Part shown: positions 1 to 7,452 of the stretch, one piece after another
How the letters are laid out: each line of letters opens with the position of its first letter
Numbering within the stretch: the first letter of the stretch is position 1
Source of the DNA: Candidatus Defluviilinea gracilis
Lineage (GTDB): Bacteria > Chloroflexota > Anaerolineae > Anaerolineales > Villigracilaceae
Assembly: GCA_016716235.1 (NCBI GenBank)
Contig: JADJWS010000001.1
Span: forward strand, 620,001-684,000
Length of the DNA: 64,000 bases
Direction of reading: 5' to 3'
The notes under the pieces: generated by a model
The model's input: only the letters and a program-made list of their open reading frames with translations
The model's database searches: none
What the model was told of the DNA's origin: nothing
Program-made: the position numbers and the translations under genes

Positions 1-699
1 ACGGGCGAAATTCATCTCCTCGGGAGTCGTCGCAACGAACGCGGTCACCGAAACGGATACATCTTTCTGCTTGCGGCCTGCATTTTTTGCGCCCTCTTCA
101 ATCGCAGGCAACATCACTTCCCTCAAATAGCGCGGCGTATTAAATGGATGCACAAGGAACCCCTCACACGTTTCGCCCGCGAGTTTTGCCAAGCCTGTGT
201 TTACGCCAGCAATATATATTGGAATATTTGGATGCTCAATCGCTCCCGCGTTGAAGAAAGGAGACAACAGAGTTATTTTGTAATATTCCCCGCGAAAATT
301 CAACTTCGTTCCGTTCTGCCAACAATCCCAAAACGCGCGGATGACTTGAATCTGCTCGCGCAATTTCTTCACAGGTGACTCGGGCCACGCCTGACCGAAC
401 CTCCGCTCGATGTGCGCTTTGACTTGTGTGCCAAGCCCGAGGATGAATCGTCCGCCCGATTGCGCGGCTAAATCCCAGGCGGTGTAGGCGATGTTCGCGG
501 GCGAACGCGCGAAGGAAACTGCGACAGCCGTCCCGAAGTGAAGACGCGTTGTATGTTCGGCGATCAACGCGCAGGGCAGGAAGGGATCGTGTTGAGTCTC
601 CTGAGTCCACAGCGCGTCGAATCCAATTTCTTCCGCGGCTTTCGCGATCGCGGGGACGTCTTTCAATCCAGTGGGTGGTAATCCAGCATCGAGTTTCAT
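1..699 (-). CDS. LLM-class (F420-dependent) oxidoreductase, 3' end outside window
   Basis: The minus strand is open from an ATG at 697-699 to the window edge (233 codons, no stop), so the C-terminus is missing. The product begins MKLDAGLPPTGLKDVPAIAK and contains IGFDALWTQETQHDPFLP and GGRFILGLGTQVKAHIERRF, the pattern of luciferase-like TIM-barrel monooxygenases of the F420-dependent type (family knowledge). It would oxidise or reduce a small organic substrate using F420 or FMN; the substrate cannot be told. The start sits at the edge of a dispersed intergenic repeat. No partner genes are visible because the gene reads out of the window. Confidence 0.85.
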   Translation of the reverse strand, partial: MKLDAGLPPTGLKDVPAIAKAAEEIGFDALWTQETQHDPFLPCALIAEHTTRLHFGTAVAVSFARSPANIAYTAWDLAAQSGGRFILGLGTQVKAHIERRFGQAWPESPVKKLREQIQVIRAFWDCWQNGTKLNFRGEYYKITLLSPFFNAGAIEHPNIPIYIAGVNTGLAKLAGETCEGFLVHPFNTPRYLREVMLPAIEEGAKNAGRKQKDVSVSVTAFVATTPEEMNFAR

Positions 700-706
700 T
701 TTTTCT

Positions 707-803
707 CACCACGAAGGACACAAAGTGCACGAAGGAAAATCTGTGGAAAGGCGATCCGTTCGTCGTTCGTCCAACCTTAGTGACCTTCGTGTCCTTTGTG
801 TTT
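707..803. repeat. Dispersed intergenic repeat (CACGAAGGACAC family), copy 1
   Basis: The unit starts CACCACGAAGGACACAAAG and ends ACCTTCGTGTCCTTTGTG, so its ends are inverted repeats. The core (TGGAAAGGCGATCCGTT then TCGTCCAACCTTAGTGACC) recurs almost unchanged at 8325-8428. A variant lies at 18484-18677. Confidence 0.8.
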
Positions 804-1842
804 AATCAATTAAATACGCCATGATCCAATTCGTCGTCGCGTTCAACCCGTCCATGTGTGCGCGTTCGTAATTGTGCGACGCATCAATGCCAGGACCGAT
901 CAACGCCAGCGCAACATCGCCGCCAGCGCGCCAAAACGCCTCGCCGTCCGACCCGTAAAGCGGATACACATCGGTCTTGTACGCGATGCCATGTTTCTCG
1001 GCTATCGCGCGCAACTTTTTATTCAAGCCCTCGTGATACACGCCGCCGCTATCTTTGATGCACAACGTCGCGCTGAACTCATCCGACTCCTGCCCCGCGC
1101 CGACGACCGCCATATCCACCGTGACCAACTCCGCCACATCAGATGGGATTCCCGCCGACGCGCCGTGACCCACCTCCTCATAATTGGAGATGTGGAAGTA
1201 CACGCTTCTTTTCGGACTTCGGCCTGATTCTGCCAACGACTTGATCGCCGCCACAACATTTGCCACGCAGGCCTTGTCGTCGAGGAACCGCGAGCGGATG
1301 AATCCATTTGTCACCTCAACGCGCGGATCGAACGCCACGCAATCGCCGACGTTGATTCCCAACTCGCGCGTTTCTTTTTCGGATGTTGTGCGCGCGTCGA
1401 GCCTCACTTCCATGTGATCGTCATTGCGCGGAGTGTCTGTCCCCCCAAAAATATGACCCGACGCATTATCAATCAACACCGATCCGCGAATCTTCTCGCC
1501 CTTCGACGTGAACACCCACACGCCTTCGGTTTCAATCGTGGGCCACTGCACCCCGCCAATGCGACTCAACTTCAGCCGTCCGCTTGATTTAATTTCCTTC
1601 ACCACCGCGCCAAGCGTATCCACATGCGCGGTCAAAGCCACAGGCGGCAGATCACTTTCCACCGTCCACTTTGCAACGAGTGCGCCTTTGCGAGTTCTCG
1701 ATAACTCCAACTGCTGATACTGCGACAACTCCTTTTCAACAAAAGCAATCGCAGGCTCCGCAAAGCCAGTGGGTGAGGGGATGTTGAGCAGGTCAACGAG
1801 AAATTTGGTGAAATGGTTTGTGTCAAAATTGGGAAGGTTCAT
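802..1842 (-). CDS. M42 family metallopeptidase (glutamyl aminopeptidase/endoglucanase-like)
   Basis: Dinuclear-metal aminopeptidase of the M42 family. Metal and catalytic signatures are visible: AHVDTLG (first metal His and Asp), FLDDKACVANV (bridging Asp), SNYEEVGHGAS (catalytic Glu pair) and a late ERAHMDG His. About 346 residues, normal for the family. The start is placed at 1842, two bases past the restriction gene's stop; an in-frame ATG at 1860 would overlap that gene. Same direction as the restriction-modification pair upstream, but functionally unrelated. The substrate is presumably peptides in the cytoplasm; exact specificity is unknown. Confidence 0.88.
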   Translation of the reverse strand: MNLPNFDTNHFTKFLVDLLNIPSPTGFAEPAIAFVEKELSQYQQLELSRTRKGALVAKWTVESDLPPVALTAHVDTLGAVVKEIKSSGRLKLSRIGGVQWPTIETEGVWVFTSKGEKIRGSVLIDNASGHIFGGTDTPRNDDHMEVRLDARTTSEKETRELGINVGDCVAFDPRVEVTNGFIRSRFLDDKACVANVVAAIKSLAESGRSPKRSVYFHISNYEEVGHGASAGIPSDVAELVTVDMAVVGAGQESDEFSATLCIKDSGGVYHEGLNKKLRAIAEKHGIAYKTDVYPLYGSDGEAFWRAGGDVALALIGPGIDASHNYERAHMDGLNATTNWIMAYLID

Positions 1843-1843
1843 A

Positions 1844-2392
1844 TTATTTGTCCACATCAATTAGAATAACTTTCACGGGCACGGCAGGAAAATGCCGCTT
1901 TAGTCTTTCGATATCATACACAAGTTGTTCGCCGTATGAAACTCCTGACGACATTCCTTTGTGTAGATTATGACAGGGTACGATTTCAATTCCAACATCC
2001 GCTTTGTTTTCGTTGAAAAAATATTGGAATTTAGCCATATCATAAAACATAAAGGCATACTTACCAAATTGAACCTCAACTAAAACCTTCTCTTTGACAA
2101 AATCGACTTGTTTATATGCTCCAGATATGGCAATATCTGAATTTGGTACTGTAATTGTGTACGTGTCTCTAAGTTCTTTGTACCCCCTTCCTTGAAATGC
2201 CTTACTGAATTGCTCGTTCATGTCAATAGGCGAATACAACTCTCTGCCTTTTTTAGTCTTTTCCTTGCTTATCTTTGTTCTATGCGCTTTGACCATAGCA
2301 ATTACATCGTATAGTTCTTGTTCATACTTTGGATAACGAACCTTCAATATTTCCGAACCGCCAAGATGAGAATATTCATATACTATTTTCAT
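1844..2392 (-). CDS. Type II restriction endonuclease, BglII/BstYI-like
   Basis: A 182-residue protein with a BglII/BstYI-type nuclease core: KQVDFVKEKVLVEVQFGKYA supplies the Asp and the Glu-x-Gln of the PD-(D/E)XK variant in which the usual Lys is Gln, as in BglII. The following MFYDMAKFQYF and the C-terminal VKVILI strand also fit that family. It overlaps the upstream methyltransferase by ATGA, so the two are co-translated. By family analogy it cuts a GATC-containing hexamer such as AGATCT or RGATCY; that is inference. Its base composition is visibly more AT-rich than neighbouring genes, a sign of transfer. Confidence 0.8.
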   Translation of the reverse strand: MKIVYEYSHLGGSEILKVRYPKYEQELYDVIAMVKAHRTKISKEKTKKGRELYSPIDMNEQFSKAFQGRGYKELRDTYTITVPNSDIAISGAYKQVDFVKEKVLVEVQFGKYAFMFYDMAKFQYFFNENKADVGIEIVPCHNLHKGMSSGVSYGEQLVYDIERLKRHFPAVPVKVILIDVDK

Positions 2393-3336
2393 TTTTTCTT
2401 CTCCACTTTGTATTTTCCACGCTTCTCCATAAGGCTCAGCTGGGCAGTTTTTATCTTTGCTAATTTAATGACCTTGGGAGGAATATTCTCAGTAGGTTTA
2501 GTAGGGTTGTAAACTGGACGCTCCATTGGTCGAATCTGCAATTCGCCATTTACTGCTTTAATAATCCTATCTTTAGCGATTGAAATATACTCGGGCATAA
2601 TTTCCGCACCAACAGCTCTTCGATTATGGATCAAGGATGCGATTGCGGTACTTCCTACTCCCATAAAAGGATCAAGAACCCAATCGTTTTCATTAGTCAT
2701 TGACAGAACTAATCTCTCAATTAACTCAACAGGAAATTGACACGGATGAATGGTTTTTTCTATATGGTTTGCTTTTACATTGGGGACATCCCAAATATCG
2801 CTAGGGTTTTTTCCTAATGGATTCCCAGATAACTCACCTTTTTTTGGTCCCTTGAAATGTTTTTTCTGAGGATATTTTTGAGGTACTCTAATCGGATCTA
2901 AATTAAAGGTGTATTTATTGGACTTTGTAAACCAAAGTACCACCTCATATCTTCCTGAAAATCTTTTTGAAGCATGAAGTCCATGACCAAATTCCCACAC
3001 AATGCGATTTCGCAAATGTAGGCCAAGAGATGCAAAAACAGGGTACAACACAATGTCTAATGGAGTTATCTCGCCGTTAGACACGAAATTTCCCACTTGC
3101 CAGCATATACTTCCTTCTGGATGTAAAACACGCGCACATTCCGCAATAACCTGTTTTTGCTGTTCCAGATACTCATTGAGGTTTAAGCGTTTTTCGTACT
3201 CTTTGCCAATATTGTATGGAGGAGATGTGACCACAAGTTTGACAGTTTCATTGGGAACCTGTTTCAGTAACTCTAAGCAATCGCCTTCATAAAGTACGCA
3301 ATTTGTCTTCGGGTCAAATTTTGAGGAAATTTTCAT
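2389..3336 (-). CDS. Type II DNA methyltransferase (beta-class, probable N4-cytosine)
   Basis: Modification partner of the adjacent endonuclease. Motif IV (VVTSPPYNIG) lies near the N-terminus and the SAM-binding motif I (VLDPFMGVGSTAIAS) near the C-terminus, the beta-class order. SPPY favours N4-cytosine methylation, as in the BglII and BstYI systems, but N6-adenine cannot be excluded. I start it at 3336 (MKISSKFDPK), 315 residues, 7 bases after the thioesterase stop; a longer reading to 3426 would overlap that gene and add a non-homologous N-terminus. It is AT-rich, like the nuclease gene, and is translated just before it. Confidence 0.88.
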   Translation of the reverse strand: MKISSKFDPKTNCVLYEGDCLELLKQVPNETVKLVVTSPPYNIGKEYEKRLNLNEYLEQQKQVIAECARVLHPEGSICWQVGNFVSNGEITPLDIVLYPVFASLGLHLRNRIVWEFGHGLHASKRFSGRYEVVLWFTKSNKYTFNLDPIRVPQKYPQKKHFKGPKKGELSGNPLGKNPSDIWDVPNVKANHIEKTIHPCQFPVELIERLVLSMTNENDWVLDPFMGVGSTAIASLIHNRRAVGAEIMPEYISIAKDRIIKAVNGELQIRPMERPVYNPTKPTENIPPKVIKLAKIKTAQLSLMEKRGKYKVEKKK

Positions 3337-3343
3337 AGGTATA

Positions 3344-3766
3344 TTATAAATTCGAACCTTCAAACTCCATAATTTTCTCCCGCCACTCCTGCGGAACGGA
3401 AATCGTCTTCTCGGCGCGATAATCATACGTCACCATCACCACTTCGCCTTTGGCAATTTCCCTGCCTGAATCCGCGTCCACGATATTCTGCTCCCACGTC
3501 ATAGATTTGTTCCCCAACTTCGCCACATGGACTCCAACCTTGATCTTCTGCCCGAAATACACAGGCTCAAGATACGTGATGTGCGCATCCGCCAGAATCA
3601 CGCCGATTTCCATAAAGGATTGATCTTTCGTGAATAGTCCCAACTCGACCAAATACGCGATCCGCGCCTGCTCGAAGTAGGTGAGATGCTTCGCGTTGTT
3701 GACGTGTCCCTGCGGATCCAAATCCCCGTAGCGGACTTCGATGGGATGATAGAAACGATAACTCAT
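3344..3766 (-). CDS. Acyl-CoA thioesterase (hotdog fold, 4HBT family)
   Basis: A 140-residue hotdog-fold protein. The N-terminal EVRYGDLDPQGHVNNAKHLT carries the catalytic-type Asp and the HVNN motif of 4-hydroxybenzoyl-CoA thioesterase-like enzymes, followed by FEQARIAYLVELGL. It hydrolyses an acyl-CoA or acyl-ACP in the cytoplasm; the acyl group is unknown. It is the first gene of the minus-strand run leading into the restriction-modification pair. A -10 box lies 7 bases before its start and no Shine-Dalgarno is seen, so it is probably leaderless. Confidence 0.85.
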   Translation of the reverse strand: MSYRFYHPIEVRYGDLDPQGHVNNAKHLTYFEQARIAYLVELGLFTKDQSFMEIGVILADAHITYLEPVYFGQKIKVGVHVAKLGNKSMTWEQNIVDADSGREIAKGEVVMVTYDYRAEKTISVPQEWREKIMEFEGSNL

Positions 3767-3773
3767 GGCGTGG

Positions 3774-3779
3774 ATTATA
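3774..3779 (-). promoter_or_regulatory. -10 box for thioesterase, probably leaderless
   Basis: Reads TATAAT on the minus strand, 7 bases before the ATG at 3766. This spacing puts the transcription start at or near the A of ATG. Confidence 0.6.
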
Positions 3780-3830
3780 CCGTTTTGCGCAAAAGGATAT
3801 ACGATATAATACTCAAAAGTCGAGGCACGT

Positions 3831-4157
3831 ATGAGTATTCAAAATCTCGAACCGCAGATTTCTCGTCTGAGCCGCGCCGAAAAAGCGGAATTGTTACAGC
3901 GACTCGCTCAAGAAGTGGGAAACACGTGGGCGGGAATCGAAAAAACCGCTGGCGTGTCGGGAGGCGAAGCGTGTATCGTGCGGACGCGCATCCCTGTTTG
4001 GACTCTCGATAACTATCGCCGCCTTGGGTGGACGGAAGTCGCCATCCTTGAAAATTTTCCCTCCCTGCGCGCGGTGGATCTGGTCAACGCCTGGGTGTAC
4101 GCCGATTCGCATGAAGATGAAATCGAGCAAGCCATTCGGTCGAACGAGGAAGCCTGA
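3831..4157 (+). CDS. DUF433 antitoxin (VapB45-like)
   Basis: A 108-residue protein whose second half (GGEACIVRTRIPVWTLDNYR then GWTEVAILENFPSLRAVDLV) matches the DUF433 helix-turn-helix pattern used as antitoxin with DUF5615/VapC45-type toxins. Its TGA overlaps the toxin ATG (TGATG at 4155-4159), as expected for a toxin-antitoxin operon. A TATAAT at 3805-3810 and a GAGG Shine-Dalgarno about 8 bases before ATG support the start. The partner toxin is broken, so the antitoxin may be a relic that still autoregulates. Confidence 0.75.
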   Translation: MSIQNLEPQISRLSRAEKAELLQRLAQEVGNTWAGIEKTAGVSGGEACIVRTRIPVWTLDNYRRLGWTEVAILENFPSLRAVDLVNAWVYADSHEDEIEQAIRSNEEA

Positions 4158-4473
4158 TGGCGTCCTTCTATACCAACGAAAACTTTCCCGTCAAAATAGC
4201 CGAATACCTGCGTGAAATGGGACATGATGTCTTGACCTCATTTGAAGCAGGAAATGCAAATCAACGAATCCCCGATGCCGAAGTGTTGAATTTTGCTTCG
4301 ACAGCGGGGAGAATTTTATTGAATTGCACAAGAAATCGTCCAACCATGCTGGCTTGATCGTTTGCACACAGAATATTGACTTGCGCGAACAGTCAGAACA
4401 AATCCACCGAATGGTTCAAGAGGCGGGAGATATGACAGGGAAATTGATTCGGATCAATCGAAAGCAAAAATGA
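4157..4473 (+). pseudogene. DUF5615 (VapC45-like PIN) toxin, disrupted by a small deletion
   Basis: The first 56 codons (MASFYTNENFPVKIAEYLRE, then EVLNFASTAGRILLN) match the N-terminus of DUF5615 toxins, then the frame runs into an early stop at 4355-4357. The rest of the family sequence continues in another frame: IELHKKSSNHAGLIVCTQN through EQIHRMVQEA, ending at TGA 4471-4473. The frame switch is at ATTTTATTGA near 4310-4322, where a few codons (the usual NxxDF region) are missing. This fits a deletion between short direct repeats. The toxin is probably inactive. Confidence 0.72.
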
Positions 4474-4508
4474 ATCAAAATCGGATAGCCCAAACCCACA
4501 GACTATCC

Positions 4509-4552
4509 GACTACACAACTACCAAACTACCAAACTACAAATCTACCTACAA
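4509..4552. repeat. Short tandem repeat, CCAAACTA units
   Basis: Degenerate 8-base units (CTACCAAA repeated, then CTACAAAT) lie at the 3' end of the Crp gene and touch its last codons. Same style as the heptamer arrays elsewhere in the window. Confidence 0.6.
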
Positions 4553-5247
4553 TACCTCGCCAACCCCTCGCTATCTTTTATCCCGATCCTGCCATCGAGA
4601 TTATCAATCAATCCCTGCTCCTTGAACATCACCATCGCCTGATTGACCCGCTTCCGCGACGCGCCGACCAAGTCGGCGATGTCTCCCTGCGTAAGCGTGA
4701 TGCGGATTTGTGTCACGCCGTCTTTTTCGTGCCCGTATTTCTCGGCGAACGCCAGCAGTTGACGCGCCACGCGTCCGTTCACATCTAATGTTGCCAGCGC
4801 TTGAATGAGTTGATCCGATAACCGCACACGCGCAGAGAGAATCTTTACCAAGTTTCGCGCAACAGGCGGGAAGTTATCAAGCAGGTAGTTGAATGTCGTC
4901 CTATCCATCCACAACATCAGACTGCTTTCCAACGTCACCGCGCTGGCAGAGCGACCGATGCTGTCAATCAGACTCATCTCGCCAAGCAAATCGCCGCTTC
5001 CCAGTATCGAAAGAATCACATCCCGTTCGCCTTGCTCGACGTGAATTTTCACCGTACCATGCAAGATGATATACACCGCCTCGCCAGGTTGTTCGATGGT
5101 CATCACATTGCGTCCCGCCTCGAAGATGCGGCGATGCGCGTGCTGGGCAACCCAATCGAGTTGAGTCGGCGTCAGCCCTGCGAACAGTTCGATGTCCGCG
5201 AGCAGGTTGCGAGTGTTGTCCTTCCTGATCTCATCCATTTTGAGCAT
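4543..5247 (-). CDS. Crp/Fnr family transcriptional regulator
   Basis: About 234 residues. N-terminal cyclic-nucleotide-binding fold (LFAGLTPTQLDWVAQHAHRR, GEAVYIILHGTVKI, GSGDLLGEMSLID) and C-terminal Crp-type helix-turn-helix (TQGDIADLVGASRKRVNQAM). No cysteine set for an Fnr iron-sulfur cluster is seen, so the ligand is unknown. I start it at 5247 because GGAGGAAGG lies 9-12 bases upstream; 5256 and 5238 are alternatives. The start overlaps the 3' end of the MBL hydrolase gene by 17 bases, so the two are translationally coupled and may act in one signalling response. Confidence 0.88.
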   Translation of the reverse strand: MLKMDEIRKDNTRNLLADIELFAGLTPTQLDWVAQHAHRRIFEAGRNVMTIEQPGEAVYIILHGTVKIHVEQGERDVILSILGSGDLLGEMSLIDSIGRSASAVTLESSLMLWMDRTTFNYLLDNFPPVARNLVKILSARVRLSDQLIQALATLDVNGRVARQLLAFAEKYGHEKDGVTQIRITLTQGDIADLVGASRKRVNQAMVMFKEQGLIDNLDGRIGIKDSEGLARYCR

Positions 5248-6205
5248 ATTGTACATCCTTCCTCCCGCCTCTCCCCATGGGAGAGGGGACGGGGGTGAGG
5301 GAATGTCTAGGGGCGAGGTCAATCTCCAACCCCTCATACGCCGCAACCGTATCCTCGAACAGACTCTTCGCCGTCCGTTCCATGCCCGCGATCATCGCGT
5401 CGTCATACGACGGATCGTGATGGAACAACACCAACTGTCCAACTTCTGCCGCCGCGGCAACTTCGCAAGCCATCGTCACGGTCGAATGTCCGTACCCCTG
5501 CGTGGACGGAAAGCCCGCCAACTGCCCGCGATAATGCTCCTCCAAATATTGCGCGTCGTGGATCAGCACATCCGCATCCCGCGCAAATTGCACAAGCTTG
5601 CGATCCGTTCCCACATAGCCCTCCGTATCTGTAGCATAGACGACAGATTTTCCGCGCCAAGTGATTCGGTAGACGTAAACACCTCCAGGATGCGCGTACG
5701 ATTTGTGAATGCGGATGACGACCGCTTCTTCTCCGACGGGGACGCCTGACTCAGCCACTCGGACTCCCTCGGCATCCCAAACGACGATCTGCGACTCGCG
5801 CACCGCTTGAATATCTTTCGACGAAGCCATGTCACGTAACCCGACAGGAAACGTTTCAGACGATTGATTCCGCTCCAACACATTCTTCAACGATTCGTGC
5901 GTGCCGTCGGGTCCGTAGATGTGCAGTCTCGCGCTCGGCATGTACGCGGGGACGAAGAACGGAAATCCCTGCGTGTGATCGTGATGCAAATGGCTGAACA
6001 GTAACAGAAGTTCGCCCGCCCGTTTCGTCCGCGCCAACTCACGACCCAACGGGATGATCCCCGTCCCCGCATCGAGGATGATCGTCCGCTCGCCCGCGCG
6101 GACCTCCACGCTGGATGTGTTCCCTCCATATTTGATCGTCCCCGCGCCAGGGGTGGGATAACTCCCGCGCGCTCCCCAAAATTTGACTCTCAACTCGTTA
6201 GGCAT
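5231..6205 (-). CDS. MBL-fold metallohydrolase with repeat-derived C-terminal tail
   Basis: About 324 residues. Metallo-beta-lactamase fold: FWGARGSYPTPG, KYGGNTSSVEV, IILDAGTGI, metal motif SHLHHDHTQGFPFF, and later VVYATDTEGY and LVLFHHDPSYDD. Members act on phosphodiester or other small substrates; the substrate is unknown, though the coupling to a Crp-type regulator would fit second-messenger chemistry (speculative). The start at 6205 has AAAGGAG upstream. The last about 20 residues (SLTPVPSPMGRGGRK and beyond) are encoded by a dispersed palindromic repeat, so the tail is probably an addition. Confidence 0.85.
   Translation of the reverse strand: MPNELRVKFWGARGSYPTPGAGTIKYGGNTSSVEVRAGERTIILDAGTGIIPLGRELARTKRAGELLLLFSHLHHDHTQGFPFFVPAYMPSARLHIYGPDGTHESLKNVLERNQSSETFPVGLRDMASSKDIQAVRESQIVVWDAEGVRVAESGVPVGEEAVVIRIHKSYAHPGGVYVYRITWRGKSVVYATDTEGYVGTDRKLVQFARDADVLIHDAQYLEEHYRGQLAGFPSTQGYGHSTVTMACEVAAAAEVGQLVLFHHDPSYDDAMIAGMERTAKSLFEDTVAAYEGLEIDLAPRHSLTPVPSPMGRGGRKDVQYAQNG
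5261..5301. repeat. Palindromic repeat (CTCTCCCCATGGGAGAGG) at MBL/Crp junction
   Basis: CCTCTCCCCATGGGAGAGG forms a near-perfect hairpin followed by GGACGGGGGTGAGGG. It encodes the tail of the MBL protein and supplies DNA just upstream of the Crp Shine-Dalgarno. Confidence 0.7.
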
Positions 6206-6226
6206 CTCGGCATCTCCTTTCATTGT

Positions 6227-6276
6227 GTAGGATGCGCTCTCTAGCGCATCCGTTGGCGCAAGAGAGCGCATCCTAC
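6227..6276. repeat. Inverted repeat, 15-bp perfect arms
   Basis: Arms GTAGGATGCGCTCTC (6227-6241) and GAGAGCGCATCCTAC (6262-6276) enclose a 20-base loop. It lies in the 5' leader of the MBL gene. REP-like; no function seen. The rest of 6277-6460 holds no gene, only further repeat-like sequence. Confidence 0.75.
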
Positions 6277-6462
6277 GCAAATTAATTTCTACGCGTATTA
6301 TTCTCACGAACAAAAATCGCTCAAGGAAAGTTTTCGCAAAATGGGTGAGAAGTTTTTCACAAAGGAGGTTACACATCCGCGCTGAGCGGAGGTCTGAGCG
6401 AAGCGATAGCGAAGACGAAGACCGCAGTCGAAGCGCCGCCAGAAAAATTAGAAAATTTGTGC

Positions 6463-6468
6463 TATACT
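6463..6468 (+). promoter_or_regulatory. -10 box (TATACT), probably leaderless
   Basis: Six bases separate this -10-like box from the ATG at 6475, with no Shine-Dalgarno between. Confidence 0.5.
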
Positions 6469-6474
6469 CGCCCT

Positions 6475-6711
6475 ATGGCAGTCATCCGCTCCTCAGACAT
6501 TGGGAACTACCTCTACTGCCGCCGCGCGTGGTGGTACAAAAAGCAGGGAGTCGAGTCCGAGAACCAAGCCGAAATGGCGACAGGCTCCGAACTCCACCGC
6601 CAACATGGACGCAAAGTCCTCGCCTCCACCCTCGCGCGGACGGTTGGCTTGATCCTGTTGATGCTCGCGTTAATCCTGCTAGTCGCCTATTGCACCGCAC
6701 AAATCCTTTAG
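6475..6711 (+). CDS. Cas4/Dna2-like nuclease, N-terminal half with membrane anchor
   Basis: A 78-residue protein. Residues 1-46 (MAVIRSSDIGNYLYCRRAWW, then MATGSELHRQHG) match the first part of Cas4/Dna2-type PD-(D/E)XK nucleases: the first cysteine of the iron-sulfur cluster and the G-x-x-H motif. It then ends in a hydrophobic helix (VGLILLMLALILLVAY). The remaining nuclease motifs are absent here but present in the next gene, which begins with its own transmembrane helix. The two together contain one full motif set. No other cas genes or CRISPR array are in the window, so a CRISPR role is not supported. Confidence 0.68.
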   Translation: MAVIRSSDIGNYLYCRRAWWYKKQGVESENQAEMATGSELHRQHGRKVLASTLARTVGLILLMLALILLVAYCTAQIL

Positions 6712-6783
6712 CCACGGATTTACACAGATTTTCACCGATTTTTTCATCTCACTCTCTTACTCATCCATTCAAACAAACACACA

Positions 6784-6837
6784 ATCTCCAATCTCCAGTC
6801 TCCAATCTCCAATTCTCCAATTCTCTAATTCTCCAAT
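6784..6837. repeat. Heptamer repeat array (TCTCCAA) between the two nuclease halves
   Basis: Seven to eight consecutive 7- or 8-base units of TCTCCAA/TCTCCAG/TTCTCCAA. The last unit overlaps the ATG of the downstream gene. Similar arrays occur inside genes at 29145-29378 and 37600-37775. Confidence 0.85.
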
Positions 6838-7348
6838 GCTCTACTTTGCCCTTTTCCTCCTCCTCCTCGCCCTCCTCTTCTTCTGGCAGTCGAATCGTCA
6901 ACGACAGGCGGCAGGCTTGCCAGGCGGACGCGTCATCTACACCGACACGCGCGGCTGGAACAAATTGGAGAAGCCGCTGTTCTATGCCGCGTTGGAGTTG
7001 ACAGGCAAACCCGATTATCTCGTTGAACAAAATGGAAAGATCATCCCCGTCGAAGTGAAATCGGGTCGCGCGCCCGAAGCGCCATATGACTCGCACATTT
7101 ATCAATTGGCATCGTATTGTTTATTGGTCGAGAAAACGTACGGCAAACGTCCGCCGTATGGGATCGTCCATTATGAGGATAAAGATTTTTCGGTGGAGTA
7201 CACACACGAGTTGGAACAATCTCTGTTGGAGTTGATCACTGAAATGAAGCGCGATGGGATGAAGCGAGAAGTCTCAAGGTCGCACGAGCAGGCGTCCCGT
7301 TGTAAAAGATGCGGGTTTCGATCCGTTTGCGATCAGAGTTTGGCGTGA
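6836..7348 (+). CDS. Cas4/Dna2-like nuclease, C-terminal catalytic half with membrane anchor
   Basis: A 170-residue protein with an N-terminal transmembrane helix (YFALFLLLLALLFFW), a linker with LPGGRVIYTDT, then the PD-(D/E)XK core: GKPDYLV (metal Asp), IPVEVKSGRAP (Glu-x-Lys), HIYQLASYCLLVE (QhxxY) and C-terminal cysteines CKRCGFRSVC. These complete the Cys and His motifs of the preceding gene, suggesting one split, membrane-bound iron-sulfur nuclease or a gene split by repeat insertion. The start ATG lies in the repeat array and has no Shine-Dalgarno. Substrate and membrane role are unknown. Confidence 0.72.
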   Translation: MLYFALFLLLLALLFFWQSNRQRQAAGLPGGRVIYTDTRGWNKLEKPLFYAALELTGKPDYLVEQNGKIIPVEVKSGRAPEAPYDSHIYQLASYCLLVEKTYGKRPPYGIVHYEDKDFSVEYTHELEQSLLELITEMKRDGMKREVSRSHEQASRCKRCGFRSVCDQSLA

Positions 7349-7351
7349 AGG

Positions 7352-7440
7352 AAGTAAACACGTAAACAAGTCGTAACACGTATCACGTAACTCGTATCTC
7401 GTAACGTGTCTACCTGTATACCTGTATACGTGTTTACCTT
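7352..7440. repeat. Heptamer-like array (ACACGTAAACAAGTCGTAAC style)
   Basis: Runs of CACGTAACTCGTATCTCGTAAC and TACCTGTATACCTGTATACGTG with partial internal inversion. Closely similar wording occurs at 12834-12900. Confidence 0.7.
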
Positions 7441-7445
7441 ATAAT
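7440..7445 (+). promoter_or_regulatory. -10 box (TATAAT) of nadK, probably leaderless
   Basis: TATAAT followed by 7 bases and the ATG at 7453. No Shine-Dalgarno. Confidence 0.6.
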
Positions 7446-7452
7446 TACCCCC

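Noticed and set aside
236..730. 164-codon minus-strand frame overlapping the oxidoreductase
   Set aside because: It is another frame of the clear LLM oxidoreductase gene and includes intergenic repeat sequence.
3337..3426. Longer N-terminus of the DNA methyltransferase
   Set aside because: It would overlap the thioesterase gene and adds a basic stretch with no family match; MKISSKF at 3336 is better.
6475..7348. A CRISPR-Cas locus suggested by the Cas4-like genes
   Set aside because: No other cas genes and no direct-repeat/spacer arrays are in the window. The repeats here are short tandem words with no spacers of constant length.
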